Position numbers and translations under genes: made by a program. 64,000 nucleotides of DNA from Xanthomonas vesicatoria ATCC 35937 (GTDB taxonomy: Bacteria; Pseudomonadota; Gammaproteobacteria; Xanthomonadales; Xanthomonadaceae), in NCBI RefSeq assembly GCF_001908725.1, contig NZ_CP018725.1:4464001-4528000 (forward strand), given 5' to 3'. The notes under the pieces were generated by a model, which was given only the letters and a program-made list of their open reading frames with translations, did no database searches and was not told the DNA's origin. Shown one piece after another: positions 51,884 through 60,839 of the stretch; position 1 is the first letter of the stretch, and each line of letters begins with the position of its first letter.

Positions 51884-52704
51884 GCGGCCTTCCGATACAG
51901 GCGCTGTTCGCGTGCGCAGGTTTCAAAGGCCTGCGCATGCGCGCCGAATTGCAGCGATTCCTTGCTGCCCAGGCCCAGAAAGCCGCGGTGCACCAGCGCA
52001 TCGAAGAACAGGCCCACGGCACGGTCTTGCAGAGTGCGGTTGAAATAGATCAACACATTGCGGCACGACACCAGATGTACTTCGGAGAACACCGTATCGG
52101 TGGCCAGGCTGTGATCGGCGAACACGATATTGCGCTTCAGACGACGGTCGAATACCGCGCCGTCGTAGGCGGTGGTGTAGTAGTCCGATAACGATCCACG
52201 GCCACCGGCATCTAGATAGTTGCGGCTGAATTGGGCGATGCGGTCGATGCCGTACGCGCCGGCTTCGGCCATGTTCAACGCTTCGGGATTGATGTCGGTG
52301 GCGTAGATGACGGCCTTCTCCAGCAGGCCTTCTTCGTGCAGCAGGATCGCCAGCGACCAGACCTCTTCGCCGGTGCTGCAGCCGGCCACCCACAGCTTGA
52401 TCGAGGGATAGGTGCGCAACACCGGTACCGCGTGTTCGCGCAGCACGCGAAAGTACGCCGGGTCGCGAAACATCTCCGATACCTGCACGGTGAAGAACTG
52501 CATCGCCTGCGCAAAGGTGTCCGGTTCGTGCAGCAACCGGTGCTGCAGGTCAGCCACACGTGCGCACTCGAAACGCGCCATGGCATGGCGCATGCGCCGC
52601 CGTAACGACGACACCGCGTAATCGCGGAAATCGTAGTGGTAGCGTTGGTACACCGCTTCCAGCAGGACGCGCAGTTCCAGATCGAACAGTTCCACCGGAT
52701 TCAT
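51880..52704 (-). CDS. cheR: CheR-type protein-glutamate methyltransferase
   Basis: A 274-residue SAM-dependent methyltransferase. The N-terminal helical domain (YDFRDYAVSSLRRRMRHAMA) precedes the SAM-binding motif LWVAGCSTGEEVWSLAILL and the YATDINPEAL acidic loop. FTVQVSEMFRDPAYF and CRNVLIYFN are CheR signatures. It should add methyl groups to glutamates of a sensor. No methyl-accepting protein is beside it, so the upstream hybrid kinase may be the substrate (inference). Confidence 0.9.
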   Translation of the reverse strand: MNPVELFDLELRVLLEAVYQRYHYDFRDYAVSSLRRRMRHAMARFECARVADLQHRLLHEPDTFAQAMQFFTVQVSEMFRDPAYFRVLREHAVPVLRTYPSIKLWVAGCSTGEEVWSLAILLHEEGLLEKAVIYATDINPEALNMAEAGAYGIDRIAQFSRNYLDAGGRGSLSDYYTTAYDGAVFDRRLKRNIVFADHSLATDTVFSEVHLVSCRNVLIYFNRTLQDRAVGLFFDALVHRGFLGLGSKESLQFGAHAQAFETCAREQRLYRKAA

Positions 52705-55700
52705 TGCCGCGAGCACCAGACCCGGCACAGCGACACCAGCTTGTCCACGTCGATGGGCTTGGCGATGTAGTCGTTGGCACCGGCTTCCAGGCAACGCTCG
52801 CGGTCGTCGGCCATGGCCTTGGCGGTCAGCGCGATGATGGGCAGATCCTGCCACTGGCGATTAGCGCGGATTTCGCGCATCGCAGTGATGCCATCCATCT
52901 CCGGCATCATGATGTCCATCAGCACCAGGTCCACCTCGCGCTCGGCCAGGCGCTCCAGCGCTTCGCGACCATTGCGTGCGATCTCCAGGGTCACACCCAG
53001 CGGTTCGAGCACGCTGGACAGCGCAAAGATGTTGCGCACGTCGTCTTCGGCCAGCAGCACGGTGGCGCCGTCGAGCACCGCATCGCGGCGACGCGCTTCG
53101 CGCAATAAGCGCTGCTGGTCGCTGGGCAGCGAGGCTTCCACGCTGTGCAGGAACAGCGTGACTTCGTCGAGCAGGCGTTCGGGCGAGCGCACGCCCTTGA
53201 TGATGATGCTCTTGGAATAACGGCGCAGGCGCTGCTCTTCGTCGCGCGTCAGTGCGCGCCCGGTGTAGACAATGACCGGCGGGAACGCCACTGCGTCGTT
53301 GCCGGCCATGCGTTCGAGCAGGTCGTAGCCGCTGCCATCGGGTAACGCCAGATCGGTCACCATGCAGTCGAAGGTGGAGCTGGCCAACTGCGCCATCGCC
53401 TCGGCAATGCTGCCCACCGCAACGATGTCCAATTGGTCGCGCGCCAGCAGCAGCTGCAGGTTCTCGCGCAAGGCGCTGTCGTCTTCAACGATGAGCAGGC
53501 GGCGCACTGCCCGCGCATTGGTGTCTTCCAGTTGACGGATCGCACCGGCGAGCAATTCGCGTGTGGCCGGCTTGATTAGATAGCCGACCGCGCCCAGTTC
53601 CAGCGCGATCTGGCTGCGTTCCAAGGCCGACACCACATGCACCGGGATGTGGCGGGTGGCCGGGTCGCGTTTGAGGCGTTCCAGCACGCTCAGGCCGGAC
53701 GCATCCGGTAAGCCGATGTCGAGCAGGATGCCGCTCGGGCGCAGTTCCGCAGCCAATTGCAGTGCTTCTTCGGCATTGGGGGCGACCACGCAATCGAAGT
53801 CCATCTCATGCGCCAGGTCCACCAGCGCCTGCGAAAAGCGGGTGTCGTCTTCCACCGCAAGGATCAGGCGGCCGGGACGGCTGCGCCGATCGCGGTCGTC
53901 CTGCATGCGTTGCTGTGGCGCAGCGGTCGGCGCGGGAATGGGTAGCGGGACTGCAGTGGCGATCGCAGCGGAGTGCGCGCTGAGCCGCGGTGACATGGTC
54001 ATGCCGGAGGAGCGATGCAACGGCAGGGCAGCGTTGGTCGCGCTCGATGGCGTGGGTGAGGTCGCCTCGGCGGCGCTTGCCTCCTCCGCCGGCGCACCGT
54101 CGGTGGGTACTTCCAGTGTGAAACAGCTGCCGCGCCCCGGCTCGCTGTCCACGCTGATGCTGCCGCCCATGCGTTGCGCCAGGTCGCGCGAGATCGACAG
54201 GCCTAAGCCGGTACCGCCATAGCGACGCCGTGTGCTGCCGTCGGCCTGACGGAACGCTTCGAAGATCACCTCGGTCTGCTCGCGCGCAATACCAATGCCG
54301 GTGTCGTTGACCTTGAACAGCACGCGGCCCGGCGCGCCTGCCTGGATCGCCAGGCTCACCGTGCCACGCTCGGTGAACTTGATGGCATTGGCCAACAGGT
54401 TCTTGAGGATCTGCTGCAGACGCTGGTTGTCCACGACCAGCTGCGTCGGTGCGCCGGCGTCGGCACCGATCTCCAGGGTCAGGCCCTTCTGGCGCGCCAA
54501 CGGTTCAAAGGTGTCGCGCAACCGTTGCAGCACCGAGCTGGTGGCGACGGTTTCGTCGGCCAGTTCCACGTGCCCGGCTTCGATCTTGGACAGATCCAGG
54601 ATGTCGTTGATCAGTGCCAGCAGATCATTGTTGGACGACAGAATCGCCTGCGCGTACTTCACCTGATCGGGGCTGAGCGTGCCGTCCTTGTTATCGGCGA
54701 GCAGCTTGGACAGGATCAGCGCGCTGTTTAGCGGGGTGCGCAGTTCGTGCGACATGTTGGCCAGAAATTCCGACTTGTAGCGCGAGGCGGTGGCCAGTTC
54801 GTTGCCATTGCGTACCAATTGGCCTTGTGCGATGAGCAAGGCCTGCTTCTGCGCTTCCAGTGCCTGGGTCCGTTCTTCGAGCTGTACGTTGGTCTGTTCC
54901 AACTCTGCCTGCTGCTGCTCCAGATCGCTTTGCGATTGCTGCAGGCTGCGGCTTTGTTCTTCCAGTTCTTCGTTGGCTACGCGCAGTTCTTCCTGCTGCG
55001 TCTGCAGTTCTTCGCTCTGGCGCTGGGTTTCTTCCAACAAGCTGACCAGCTGCGCGCGCAACAGCGCCGTGCGCAACGCAACGCCGATGTTTTCGCCGCA
55101 GCGGACAAGCAGCTCTTGCTCGCGTGCTCCGGATGTCTGTGCATCGCTGACACGGCCGAGTTCCACCAGGCCGATCACGCGGCCATCGGCAGTCACCGGT
55201 GCCAGCAGCAATTCCTGGCAGGCACTCTGGCCCAGGCCGGAGGCAATCTGCAAATGCCCTGCATCCACACCGTGCACGCGTCGCACCGTGCCCCGCTGCA
55301 ATACCTCGCCCCATTGTCCGGCGTTGCTGGGCAGCGTCTTGGGCATGTCGACCGGTAGAGCCGCGCCGCCGGTAAGGCGCAGGCGCTCGCCTTCGACGCG
55401 ATACAGCGCGCCGACCTGGGCATCCAACGTATCGCACAAGGCGCGCAGCGCTGCATCGGCCAGATCTTCAGGGCTTTGATCGCCGCGCAGGCTCGCTTCG
55501 ACCGTGTTCTCTGCCCGTTGCAGCCATAGCGCGAATTCGGCCTGGCGCCGCGCGCCGATTGCCTGCCTCACTACCAGCGCCATCGCCACAAACGACACGC
55601 CACCAATGCTGCGGTTGATCGATGAGAAACTCGAATTGGTGCTGGGCGGCGCCAGGTGGAAACCGATCGCCAGCAAGATGCACGACAGCACGCCGACCAC

Positions 55701-55871
55701 CAATGGCACCTGCGGCCGGTTCTGGAATACCGTCACGCCCACCGCCATGAAATAGGTCAGCCACACCGCATATCCCAACGGAGTGACCAATTCCACGCCC
55801 AGCGTGCCAGCCATCAGGCCCCCCGCAATGACCCAGATCCAGCGGTCGCGTGTGGTCGAGATGTTTTGCAT
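52701..55871 (-). CDS. Membrane hybrid histidine kinase with GAF domain and three receivers
   Basis: A 1056-residue protein. Two or three N-terminal membrane helices (about 10-90) lead to a GAF domain (about 120-265), a long coiled coil (270-365, Gln/Glu-rich), HisKA with the His in FLANMSHELRTPLNSALIL, an ATPase domain (NLLANAIKFTERG, GGTGLGLSISRDLAQRMGG), and three receivers (LAVEDDT, LLIVEDDS and LLAEDDVRN) with phospho-Asp in ILLDIGLPD, MVTDLALPD and LMDIMMPEMDG. I prefer the ATG at 55871 (MQNISTTRDR); 55904 is possible. It heads the kinase-cheR-cheB-kinase operon. Confidence 0.88.
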   Translation of the reverse strand: MQNISTTRDRWIWVIAGGLMAGTLGVELVTPLGYAVWLTYFMAVGVTVFQNRPQVPLVVGVLSCILLAIGFHLAPPSTNSSFSSINRSIGGVSFVAMALVVRQAIGARRQAEFALWLQRAENTVEASLRGDQSPEDLADAALRALCDTLDAQVGALYRVEGERLRLTGGAALPVDMPKTLPSNAGQWGEVLQRGTVRRVHGVDAGHLQIASGLGQSACQELLLAPVTADGRVIGLVELGRVSDAQTSGAREQELLVRCGENIGVALRTALLRAQLVSLLEETQRQSEELQTQQEELRVANEELEEQSRSLQQSQSDLEQQQAELEQTNVQLEERTQALEAQKQALLIAQGQLVRNGNELATASRYKSEFLANMSHELRTPLNSALILSKLLADNKDGTLSPDQVKYAQAILSSNNDLLALINDILDLSKIEAGHVELADETVATSSVLQRLRDTFEPLARQKGLTLEIGADAGAPTQLVVDNQRLQQILKNLLANAIKFTERGTVSLAIQAGAPGRVLFKVNDTGIGIAREQTEVIFEAFRQADGSTRRRYGGTGLGLSISRDLAQRMGGSISVDSEPGRGSCFTLEVPTDGAPAEEASAAEATSPTPSSATNAALPLHRSSGMTMSPRLSAHSAAIATAVPLPIPAPTAAPQQRMQDDRDRRSRPGRLILAVEDDTRFSQALVDLAHEMDFDCVVAPNAEEALQLAAELRPSGILLDIGLPDASGLSVLERLKRDPATRHIPVHVVSALERSQIALELGAVGYLIKPATRELLAGAIRQLEDTNARAVRRLLIVEDDSALRENLQLLLARDQLDIVAVGSIAEAMAQLASSTFDCMVTDLALPDGSGYDLLERMAGNDAVAFPPVIVYTGRALTRDEEQRLRRYSKSIIIKGVRSPERLLDEVTLFLHSVEASLPSDQQRLLREARRRDAVLDGATVLLAEDDVRNIFALSSVLEPLGVTLEIARNGREALERLAEREVDLVLMDIMMPEMDGITAMREIRANRQWQDLPIIALTAKAMADDRERCLEAGANDYIAKPIDVDKLVSLCRVWCSRQ

Positions 55872-56028
55872 GGGGCACGCGCACCTAACTGGGAGGGCGG
55901 TCATGGTAGCCGATAACTTTCACGCGCCAATCGCCGGTTTTTTGACACTTTGCAGCCGGGTTGGCTTGCACGCAGTCTTCACGTTTGCATCACTAAGGTC
56001 GCGCGCTTTTGCGGGGAAACTTCGCGAG

Positions 56029-57192
56029 ATGGAGACGGAAACGCCCATCGATAACGCGGGGCCGCTGTCGCACGACAGCCGACAATGTCAGCTATTGGTG
56101 CAAAGCGTCTCCGATTACGCGATTTATATGCTCGACCTCGGCGGCTACGTGCGTAGCTGGAATCCAGGCGGTGAGCGCATCAAAGGCTATTGCGCCGATG
56201 AAGTGCTTGGTTCGCATTTTTCGCGCTTCTATCTTCCCGAAGATGTGCAGCGCGGTGAGCCAATGCAGAATCTGGACATTGCCAAGCGACAGGGACGTCT
56301 GGCCGCCGAAGGGTGGCGTCTACGTAAGGGCGGCAGCCGCTTCTGGGCCAGCGTGGTGATCGAGCCAGTGCTGGAGTTTGGCGTGCTGGTCGGGTTTGCC
56401 AAGATCACCCGCGATGTCACCGACCGTCACGAAGCGCAACGGCTGCTGCAGCAAGCGCAGCAGGCGCTGTTGCATTCGCAGAAAGTCGACGCATTGGGGC
56501 GGCTGACGCTGGGCATGGCTCACGATTTCAATAACCTGCTGACGGTGATGGTGACCAGCCTGGATCTGATCGCGCTGCGTGCCGGCGACGATGCGCGCAC
56601 GCGCATGCTGGTGGAGGCGGCGCAGACCGCGGTGGATCGCGGCACCTTGCTGACTCGCCAGCTGCTCGCCTTCGCGCGCGGGCAGCGCCTCGTTCCGGAG
56701 CGGCACCCCACCAACGCGGTGGTGACGCGGACGCTTGAGTTGTTACGCCGCGCCTGCCCGGCAGGGGTGGCACTCTCGCTGGATTTTGCCGATGCGCTAC
56801 CCGATGTGCGCGTGGACCCCAGCCAATTGGAATCTGCGCTGCTCAATCTGGTGTTCAATAGTTGCGATGCGATGCCGGCCGGTGGTGCCATCACCCTGAT
56901 CACCGCTGCGCAGCGACGCGTCGCACCGTCGGCGCCGCAGGGCGCAGTGCGCAGTTACGTCAGTATTGCAGTACGCGACAATGGCCCCGGCATGTCGGCG
57001 CAGGTGGCGCAGTGCGCCAGTGAGCCGTTTTTCACCACCAAGGATGTCGGCAAAGGCTCCGGCCTGGGATTGAGCCAGGTATATGGCTTTGCGTCCCAAT
57101 CCGGTGGCTTTGTCGATCTTCAAACCGCACCTGGGTGCGGTACCACTGTCACCCTGTTTCTCCCGGCCATCGAGGAGGCCGAGCATGACTGA
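56029..57192 (+). CDS. PAS-domain sensor histidine kinase
   Basis: A 387-residue soluble kinase. The N-terminal PAS domain (about 20-140: VQSVSDYAIYMLDLGGYVRS, NPGGERIKGYCADEVLG, ITRDVTDRHEA) precedes HisKA with His in LTLGMAHDFNNLLTVMV and an ATPase domain (NLVFNSCDAMPAGG, DNGPGMS, GSGLGLSQVYGFASQSGG). The core closely resembles the hybrid kinase at 42227-44188. Its stop overlaps the following receiver gene, so the two are probably a sensor and its partner. It is divergent from the three-receiver kinase. Confidence 0.88.
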   Translation: METETPIDNAGPLSHDSRQCQLLVQSVSDYAIYMLDLGGYVRSWNPGGERIKGYCADEVLGSHFSRFYLPEDVQRGEPMQNLDIAKRQGRLAAEGWRLRKGGSRFWASVVIEPVLEFGVLVGFAKITRDVTDRHEAQRLLQQAQQALLHSQKVDALGRLTLGMAHDFNNLLTVMVTSLDLIALRAGDDARTRMLVEAAQTAVDRGTLLTRQLLAFARGQRLVPERHPTNAVVTRTLELLRRACPAGVALSLDFADALPDVRVDPSQLESALLNLVFNSCDAMPAGGAITLITAAQRRVAPSAPQGAVRSYVSIAVRDNGPGMSAQVAQCASEPFFTTKDVGKGSGLGLSQVYGFASQSGGFVDLQTAPGCGTTVTLFLPAIEEAEHD

Positions 57193-57553
57193 ACCCCTGC
57201 GTCTGCTGATGGTGGAAGATCAAGAAGAACTCCGCGAGTTGATCGGCGAGGCACTGCGCGATGCAGGCATCAACGTCGACACCGCTGACGATGCGCAAGA
57301 CGCCTTGCATATGCTGCGCGACAGCGGCCCGTATGATGTGGTGTTCAGCGATGTCCGCATGCCTAACGGCATGTCGGGGATTGAGCTGAGCGAGCAGGTG
57401 GCGCAGCTGCTGCCGCAGGCGCGCGTCATTCTGGCATCGGGGTTTGCGAAGGCGCAGCTGCCGCCGCTGCCGGCAGGCGTCGACTTCCTGCCCAAGCCCT
57501 ATCGTCTGCGTCAGCTGATCGATCTATTGAAGGGGCCTGCCGCCAACGCCTGA
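57185..57553 (+). CDS. Single-domain response regulator
   Basis: A 122-residue stand-alone receiver. The acidic pair MVEDQEE, phospho-Asp in VVFSDVRMPNGMSG, the switch residue in ILASGFA and the Lys in FLPKPYRL are present. It has no output domain, so it acts by protein contact or as a phosphate shuttle. It overlaps the PAS kinase gene by eight bases and has GAGGAGG upstream. Confidence 0.9.
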   Translation: MTEPLRLLMVEDQEELRELIGEALRDAGINVDTADDAQDALHMLRDSGPYDVVFSDVRMPNGMSGIELSEQVAQLLPQARVILASGFAKAQLPPLPAGVDFLPKPYRLRQLIDLLKGPAANA

Positions 57554-57584
57554 GCGCTGGGGGCAGCAAGCAGCTGCGGCGGCT

Positions 57585-58934
57585 TCAACGACTCTGGTAG
57601 TACACCTTGTCGATGGCGATCTCCACCGGTGCTGCCGGTGGATCGGCAACCAGCATGAAAGGCTGTTTCACCGCCTGCAGATCCAGGTCGTGGAACGCAC
57701 TGAGCGGAATACTCACCTCGTGCCAGACGCCATCGCGCACCAGTCCGTACTGGTTGCCGCCGGCGGCAAAATCCACCCAGCTGTCACCAAAGCTGGTGTT
57801 GATCCCGATCTTGAACGTCGATGCCGTGGTGGTCTTTACCTGTAGCTTGAGCTCACCACCGGCGTAGGCAGCCAGATTGCGGTAATCGCTCTGAATTCCT
57901 AACCCGTACCAGGCCCCGGCATTGGCGCGATATGCCATGACATTGCCTCCTTCGAACGGTGCCTGCGCGATCGGGCTGAGGTTGTTCCAGAGATAGAGTT
58001 CGGCGTCCTGACCGAAGGTCAATCGCGCACTGGTATCGGCCTGGTCGGTGAACACGCCAAAGCGTCCGGCCGGCGTTGTATGTTGGGCGCCTACGTACAG
58101 TTGCGAACCGGGGTTTTGATACAGGCGAATGTAGTCGACCTCCATCTTGCCCGGTAGCAGCGCGGTGACCGCTGCCGGTGAGGTCACCCCGGTGTAGGTG
58201 ACGCCCACGGCCAGGTTGAGCAGCAGATAGTGCGGCTGATGGAACTCGTGTAACGAGGCGCCTTCGATGTTGGAAATCGCAAATTCGAAGTACTGCTGTC
58301 CGTCGATCGAGACGCGGATGAACTGCGGGTCCCAGGTCATGCGATACACATGAAAATCATTGTGCAGATTCACCGGGCTGGTATAGCTGGTGTCGTAGTC
58401 GGCCTGCGAGCCGTTGTAGTCCCAATGCACGGCGGCACCGATACGGCGATTGGCGGCGCCGTTGGCGATCGCCGCAGCCATGCCGGCTTCCATCAGATCG
58501 ATTTCGCCGCGCCCCGGCCACACGCCGATGGTGCCGAGCATCCAGTACGCCGGCCATAGCCCGTTGCCGACCACCGGCGTCTTGATGCGCGGTTCGAGCG
58601 TGCCGTATTTGAAATGCATGCGGCCTTCGGTCTTGAGGCGCGCCGAGGTGAAGGGCATGCCCCCGAACGCCTCGCGGCGCGCGTCGATCACCAGCCGTCC
58701 GTTTTCGATGCGCGCGTTGTCGGGGCGGCTGGTGTAGTACTGCATCTCGCCATTGCCCCAGCCGCACAAGCCAAGCTGACAGCCGTTGCCGACGTCGTAG
58801 GTCCACTTGCTGCCATCGATGGACGGCCCATTAAAGTTGTCTTCCCACACCAGGGTTTGCGCCTGTGCGCAAGGTGTCAGTGCGAGGCCCAGCACAACAG
58901 CGAACTGCAGGGTGACGCTGCGTACGACGCTCAT
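57585..58934 (-). CDS. Secreted GH16 endo-beta-1,3-glucanase-like protein with C-terminal sugar-binding domain
   Basis: A 449-residue protein with a signal peptide (MSVVRSVTLQFAVVLGLALT, cut after AQA). The GH16 jelly-roll catalytic domain has the nucleophile/acid motif GRGEIDLMEAG (ExDxxE). The aromatic cleft residues WPAYWMLG and MTWDPQFIRVSIDG are seen. The last 150 residues are a beta-rich module (LYLWNNLSPIAQAPF, KIGINTSFGDSWVDF). It probably cleaves beta-1,3- or mixed-linked glucans of plant or fungal walls. TTGGAG before the ATG decides the start over MELR at 58946. Confidence 0.9.
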   Translation of the reverse strand: MSVVRSVTLQFAVVLGLALTPCAQAQTLVWEDNFNGPSIDGSKWTYDVGNGCQLGLCGWGNGEMQYYTSRPDNARIENGRLVIDARREAFGGMPFTSARLKTEGRMHFKYGTLEPRIKTPVVGNGLWPAYWMLGTIGVWPGRGEIDLMEAGMAAAIANGAANRRIGAAVHWDYNGSQADYDTSYTSPVNLHNDFHVYRMTWDPQFIRVSIDGQQYFEFAISNIEGASLHEFHQPHYLLLNLAVGVTYTGVTSPAAVTALLPGKMEVDYIRLYQNPGSQLYVGAQHTTPAGRFGVFTDQADTSARLTFGQDAELYLWNNLSPIAQAPFEGGNVMAYRANAGAWYGLGIQSDYRNLAAYAGGELKLQVKTTTASTFKIGINTSFGDSWVDFAAGGNQYGLVRDGVWHEVSIPLSAFHDLDLQAVKQPFMLVADPPAAPVEIAIDKVYYQSR

Positions 58935-59072
58935 GCGTAACTCCAACGATGGACCGGTGTCCGTGGAGGAGCAACGCTGCGCAGCGCTTACTTCAGAGTC
59001 AAAGCAATTGTTCGGCGTGTTTCCGTTCCGTGGTGTTCATTCTGGAATATTCCATCATCGGTATGACGACGG

Positions 59073-59119
59073 TCGCAACAGGCTGCTGCTGCATGTTGCG
59101 CGGCAGCAGCCTGTTGCGA
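59073..59119. repeat. Long perfect inverted repeat upstream of GH16 gene
   Basis: TCGCAACAGGCTGCTGC (59073-59089), 13-base centre, and its exact reverse complement (59103-59119). There is no T-run on either side, so it is not a simple terminator. It lies about 140-185 bases before the GH16 start. Confidence 0.85.
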
Positions 59120-59200
59120 TCGCCGATCCCCAGAAGCGGGTATGCCTCGAAGATCCAGGCCTGCCTACACCAGCCGAAGCCCCGGGGTTTTCAGGACGCA

Positions 59201-59214
59201 TGCAAGCGCTTGCA
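59201..59214. promoter_or_regulatory. LacI-type operator TGCAAGCGCTTGCA
   Basis: A perfect 14-base palindrome with the central CG and TGnAAnCGnTTnCA pattern of LacI-family operators, 267-280 bases before the GH16 start and 94 bases past the DUF2798 stop. A sugar-responsive repressor is likely; no LacI gene is in the window. Confidence 0.55.
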
Positions 59215-59307
59215 GCATGCTTAGGACATCCGAGCGTCGTACGCAGACAGTCCCTCTGGACATCGGCGCCTCATGCCGGCGGCGACCATCAGCGTTACCA
59301 GCACTGC

Positions 59308-59583
59308 TCAGTGCCCCGCATGCACGGTCCACGCGACCAGGCGGATCACCAACGGCCGCACGACCAGCACGCAGCAAAACGCGGTAGGCATCGCAATGCG
59401 GTAGGCGTCCAGCACGCGCCATCCGAATCCCGGCGCCAGGCCGGTGTTGGCGCCGGTAATCACGATGCACATCAGCAGCGCCATGATCGCGGCCATATAG
59501 AACGCAAACACAAACGGGGTGGCGCGTGCGCCAAGCTTCCAGCGCGGGCGTGCCAGTGCGGAAGAAGGTGGGGATGACGACAT
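59308..59583 (-). CDS. DUF2798 small membrane protein
   Basis: A 91-residue protein with two transmembrane helices (TPFVFAFYMAAIMALLMCIV and AMPTAFCCVLVVRPLVIRLV). The layout and the conserved ITGANTGLAPGF and NTG segment match the DUF2798 family, whose function is unknown. It is divergent from the LysR regulator 134 bases away and may be its target, the usual LysR arrangement. Confidence 0.75.
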   Translation of the reverse strand: MSSSPPSSALARPRWKLGARATPFVFAFYMAAIMALLMCIVITGANTGLAPGFGWRVLDAYRIAMPTAFCCVLVVRPLVIRLVAWTVHAGH

Positions 59584-59669
59584 GCGGTGACCTCGATGGC
59601 CGCGAACCAGCGGCGTAGGGCAACTCTAGAATGCGCGTCGCTGGCCGGGTAGATCGCGTAACCTTGCGG

Positions 59670-59679
59670 CTTACGTAAG
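59670..59679. promoter_or_regulatory. Palindrome CTTACGTAAG in the LysR/DUF2798 gap
   Basis: A 10-base palindrome with a further CTTACG half-site at 59685-59690, between the two divergent starts. A plausible LysR-regulator site. Confidence 0.35.
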
Positions 59680-59717
59680 CAGATCTTACGAATGGCTCGG
59701 GAATAGTTGCTCAATAA

Positions 59718-60683
59718 ATGAATATTATTCAGTCGATTCGCAGTTTCGTCAGCACTGTTGACGCAGGCAGCATCGCCGGCGGGGCAAAGGTGCTGGGCGT
59801 CAGCGCCGCCGCGGTCAGTCAGAACATTGCCCGGCTGGAGCAGCACCTGGGCGCGCGCCTGCTGCATCGGACCACTCGCAGCCTGGCACTGACCGAGCGC
59901 GGTGCGCTGTATTTCGAACAAGTGCGGCAGCTTGAGCGCGACCTGGAGCGTGCGCGGCAACTCGTGGCCGGCCCGCAGCAGGCACCTGCGGGGCGATTGC
60001 GCGTGGCCAGCACTGCCGCGTTTGCGCGCCATGTCCTGGCACCGATGCTGCCTGCGCTGCGGCAACGGTATCCGCAGCTGGAGATCGAACTGTTGTGCAC
60101 CGACCGCGTGGTGCAGCATGCGCAGGAGAATATCGATGTCAGCCTGCGCATCGAAGCGCAGCTCGACGACGGCCTGGTGGCACGCTGCATCGCGCAGGTA
60201 CCGTTCGTGGTCTGCGCCGCGCCCGAGTATCTGGCCCGCTGCGGCACGCCCACGCACCCGGACGAGCTCAAGTATCACGACTGCCTGTTGCTGCGTTACC
60301 CGGTCGATGGGCGCTTCCTGCGTTGGAACTTCGTGCGCAACGGCGTGCGGTTTCAACCGCAACTCGGGCAGGCGATGGTCAGCGACGATGTCGACGCGCT
60401 GGCCACCATGGCGGTGGCCGGCGGCGGCATTACCCGGCTGGCCGCCTTCGTCGTGCAGCCCTACCTGCAGCACGGGAAGCTGCAGGCACTCTTCCTGCCC
60501 GATGGCAGCGACACCATGCAGCCGGCGATCGAGCCATTGCGCTTGTTTCTCTGCGTCGCCGACCGCCGCGACTTCACCCCGAAGGTGCGCGCCTTTATGG
60601 CGCACCTACTCGAGCGCCTGCCGCCAGAATGGCGCGCCGTCGAACCGGACGCGCTGCCGATATCGGTGCCCACATCGGTTTAG
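59718..60683 (+). CDS. LysR-family transcriptional regulator
   Basis: A 321-residue regulator. The N-terminal winged helix (SIRSFVSTVDAGSIAGGAKV, SAAAVSQNIARLEQHLGARL, HRTTRSLALTERG) is followed by the periplasmic-binding-like effector domain (GRLRVASTAAFARHVLAPML, AAPEYLARCGTP). No clear ribosome site precedes the ATG at 59718. Divergent from the DUF2798 gene. The effector is unknown. Confidence 0.9.
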   Translation: MNIIQSIRSFVSTVDAGSIAGGAKVLGVSAAAVSQNIARLEQHLGARLLHRTTRSLALTERGALYFEQVRQLERDLERARQLVAGPQQAPAGRLRVASTAAFARHVLAPMLPALRQRYPQLEIELLCTDRVVQHAQENIDVSLRIEAQLDDGLVARCIAQVPFVVCAAPEYLARCGTPTHPDELKYHDCLLLRYPVDGRFLRWNFVRNGVRFQPQLGQAMVSDDVDALATMAVAGGGITRLAAFVVQPYLQHGKLQALFLPDGSDTMQPAIEPLRLFLCVADRRDFTPKVRAFMAHLLERLPPEWRAVEPDALPISVPTSV

Positions 60684-60725
60684 ATCGCTCCACCTACGTA
60701 TCGAGCGGCGCAAGGCGTGTGGATG

Positions 60726-60746
60726 GCGCACTCACGGTGAGTGCGC
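60726..60746. repeat. Palindromic hairpin between lysR and abfA
   Basis: GCGCACTCAC, G, GTGAGTGCGC: 10-base arms with a one-base centre in the gap between convergent genes. GCGCACTCAC recurs at 60834-60843 at the end of the arabinofuranosidase gene. Confidence 0.7.
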
Positions 60747-60839
60747 GTGTTACCTGATTTCGAGCGCCGACCTGGCCTGCGTGGTGGTCGCGCAGTCGTT
60801 TGCTACGCGCTCTTGAAACGGTGAGCCGCGACGGCGCAC

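Noticed and set aside
59472..60605. 377-codon antisense frame over the LysR gene
   Set aside because: The sense strand encodes a complete LysR regulator; the antisense product has shadow-like composition.
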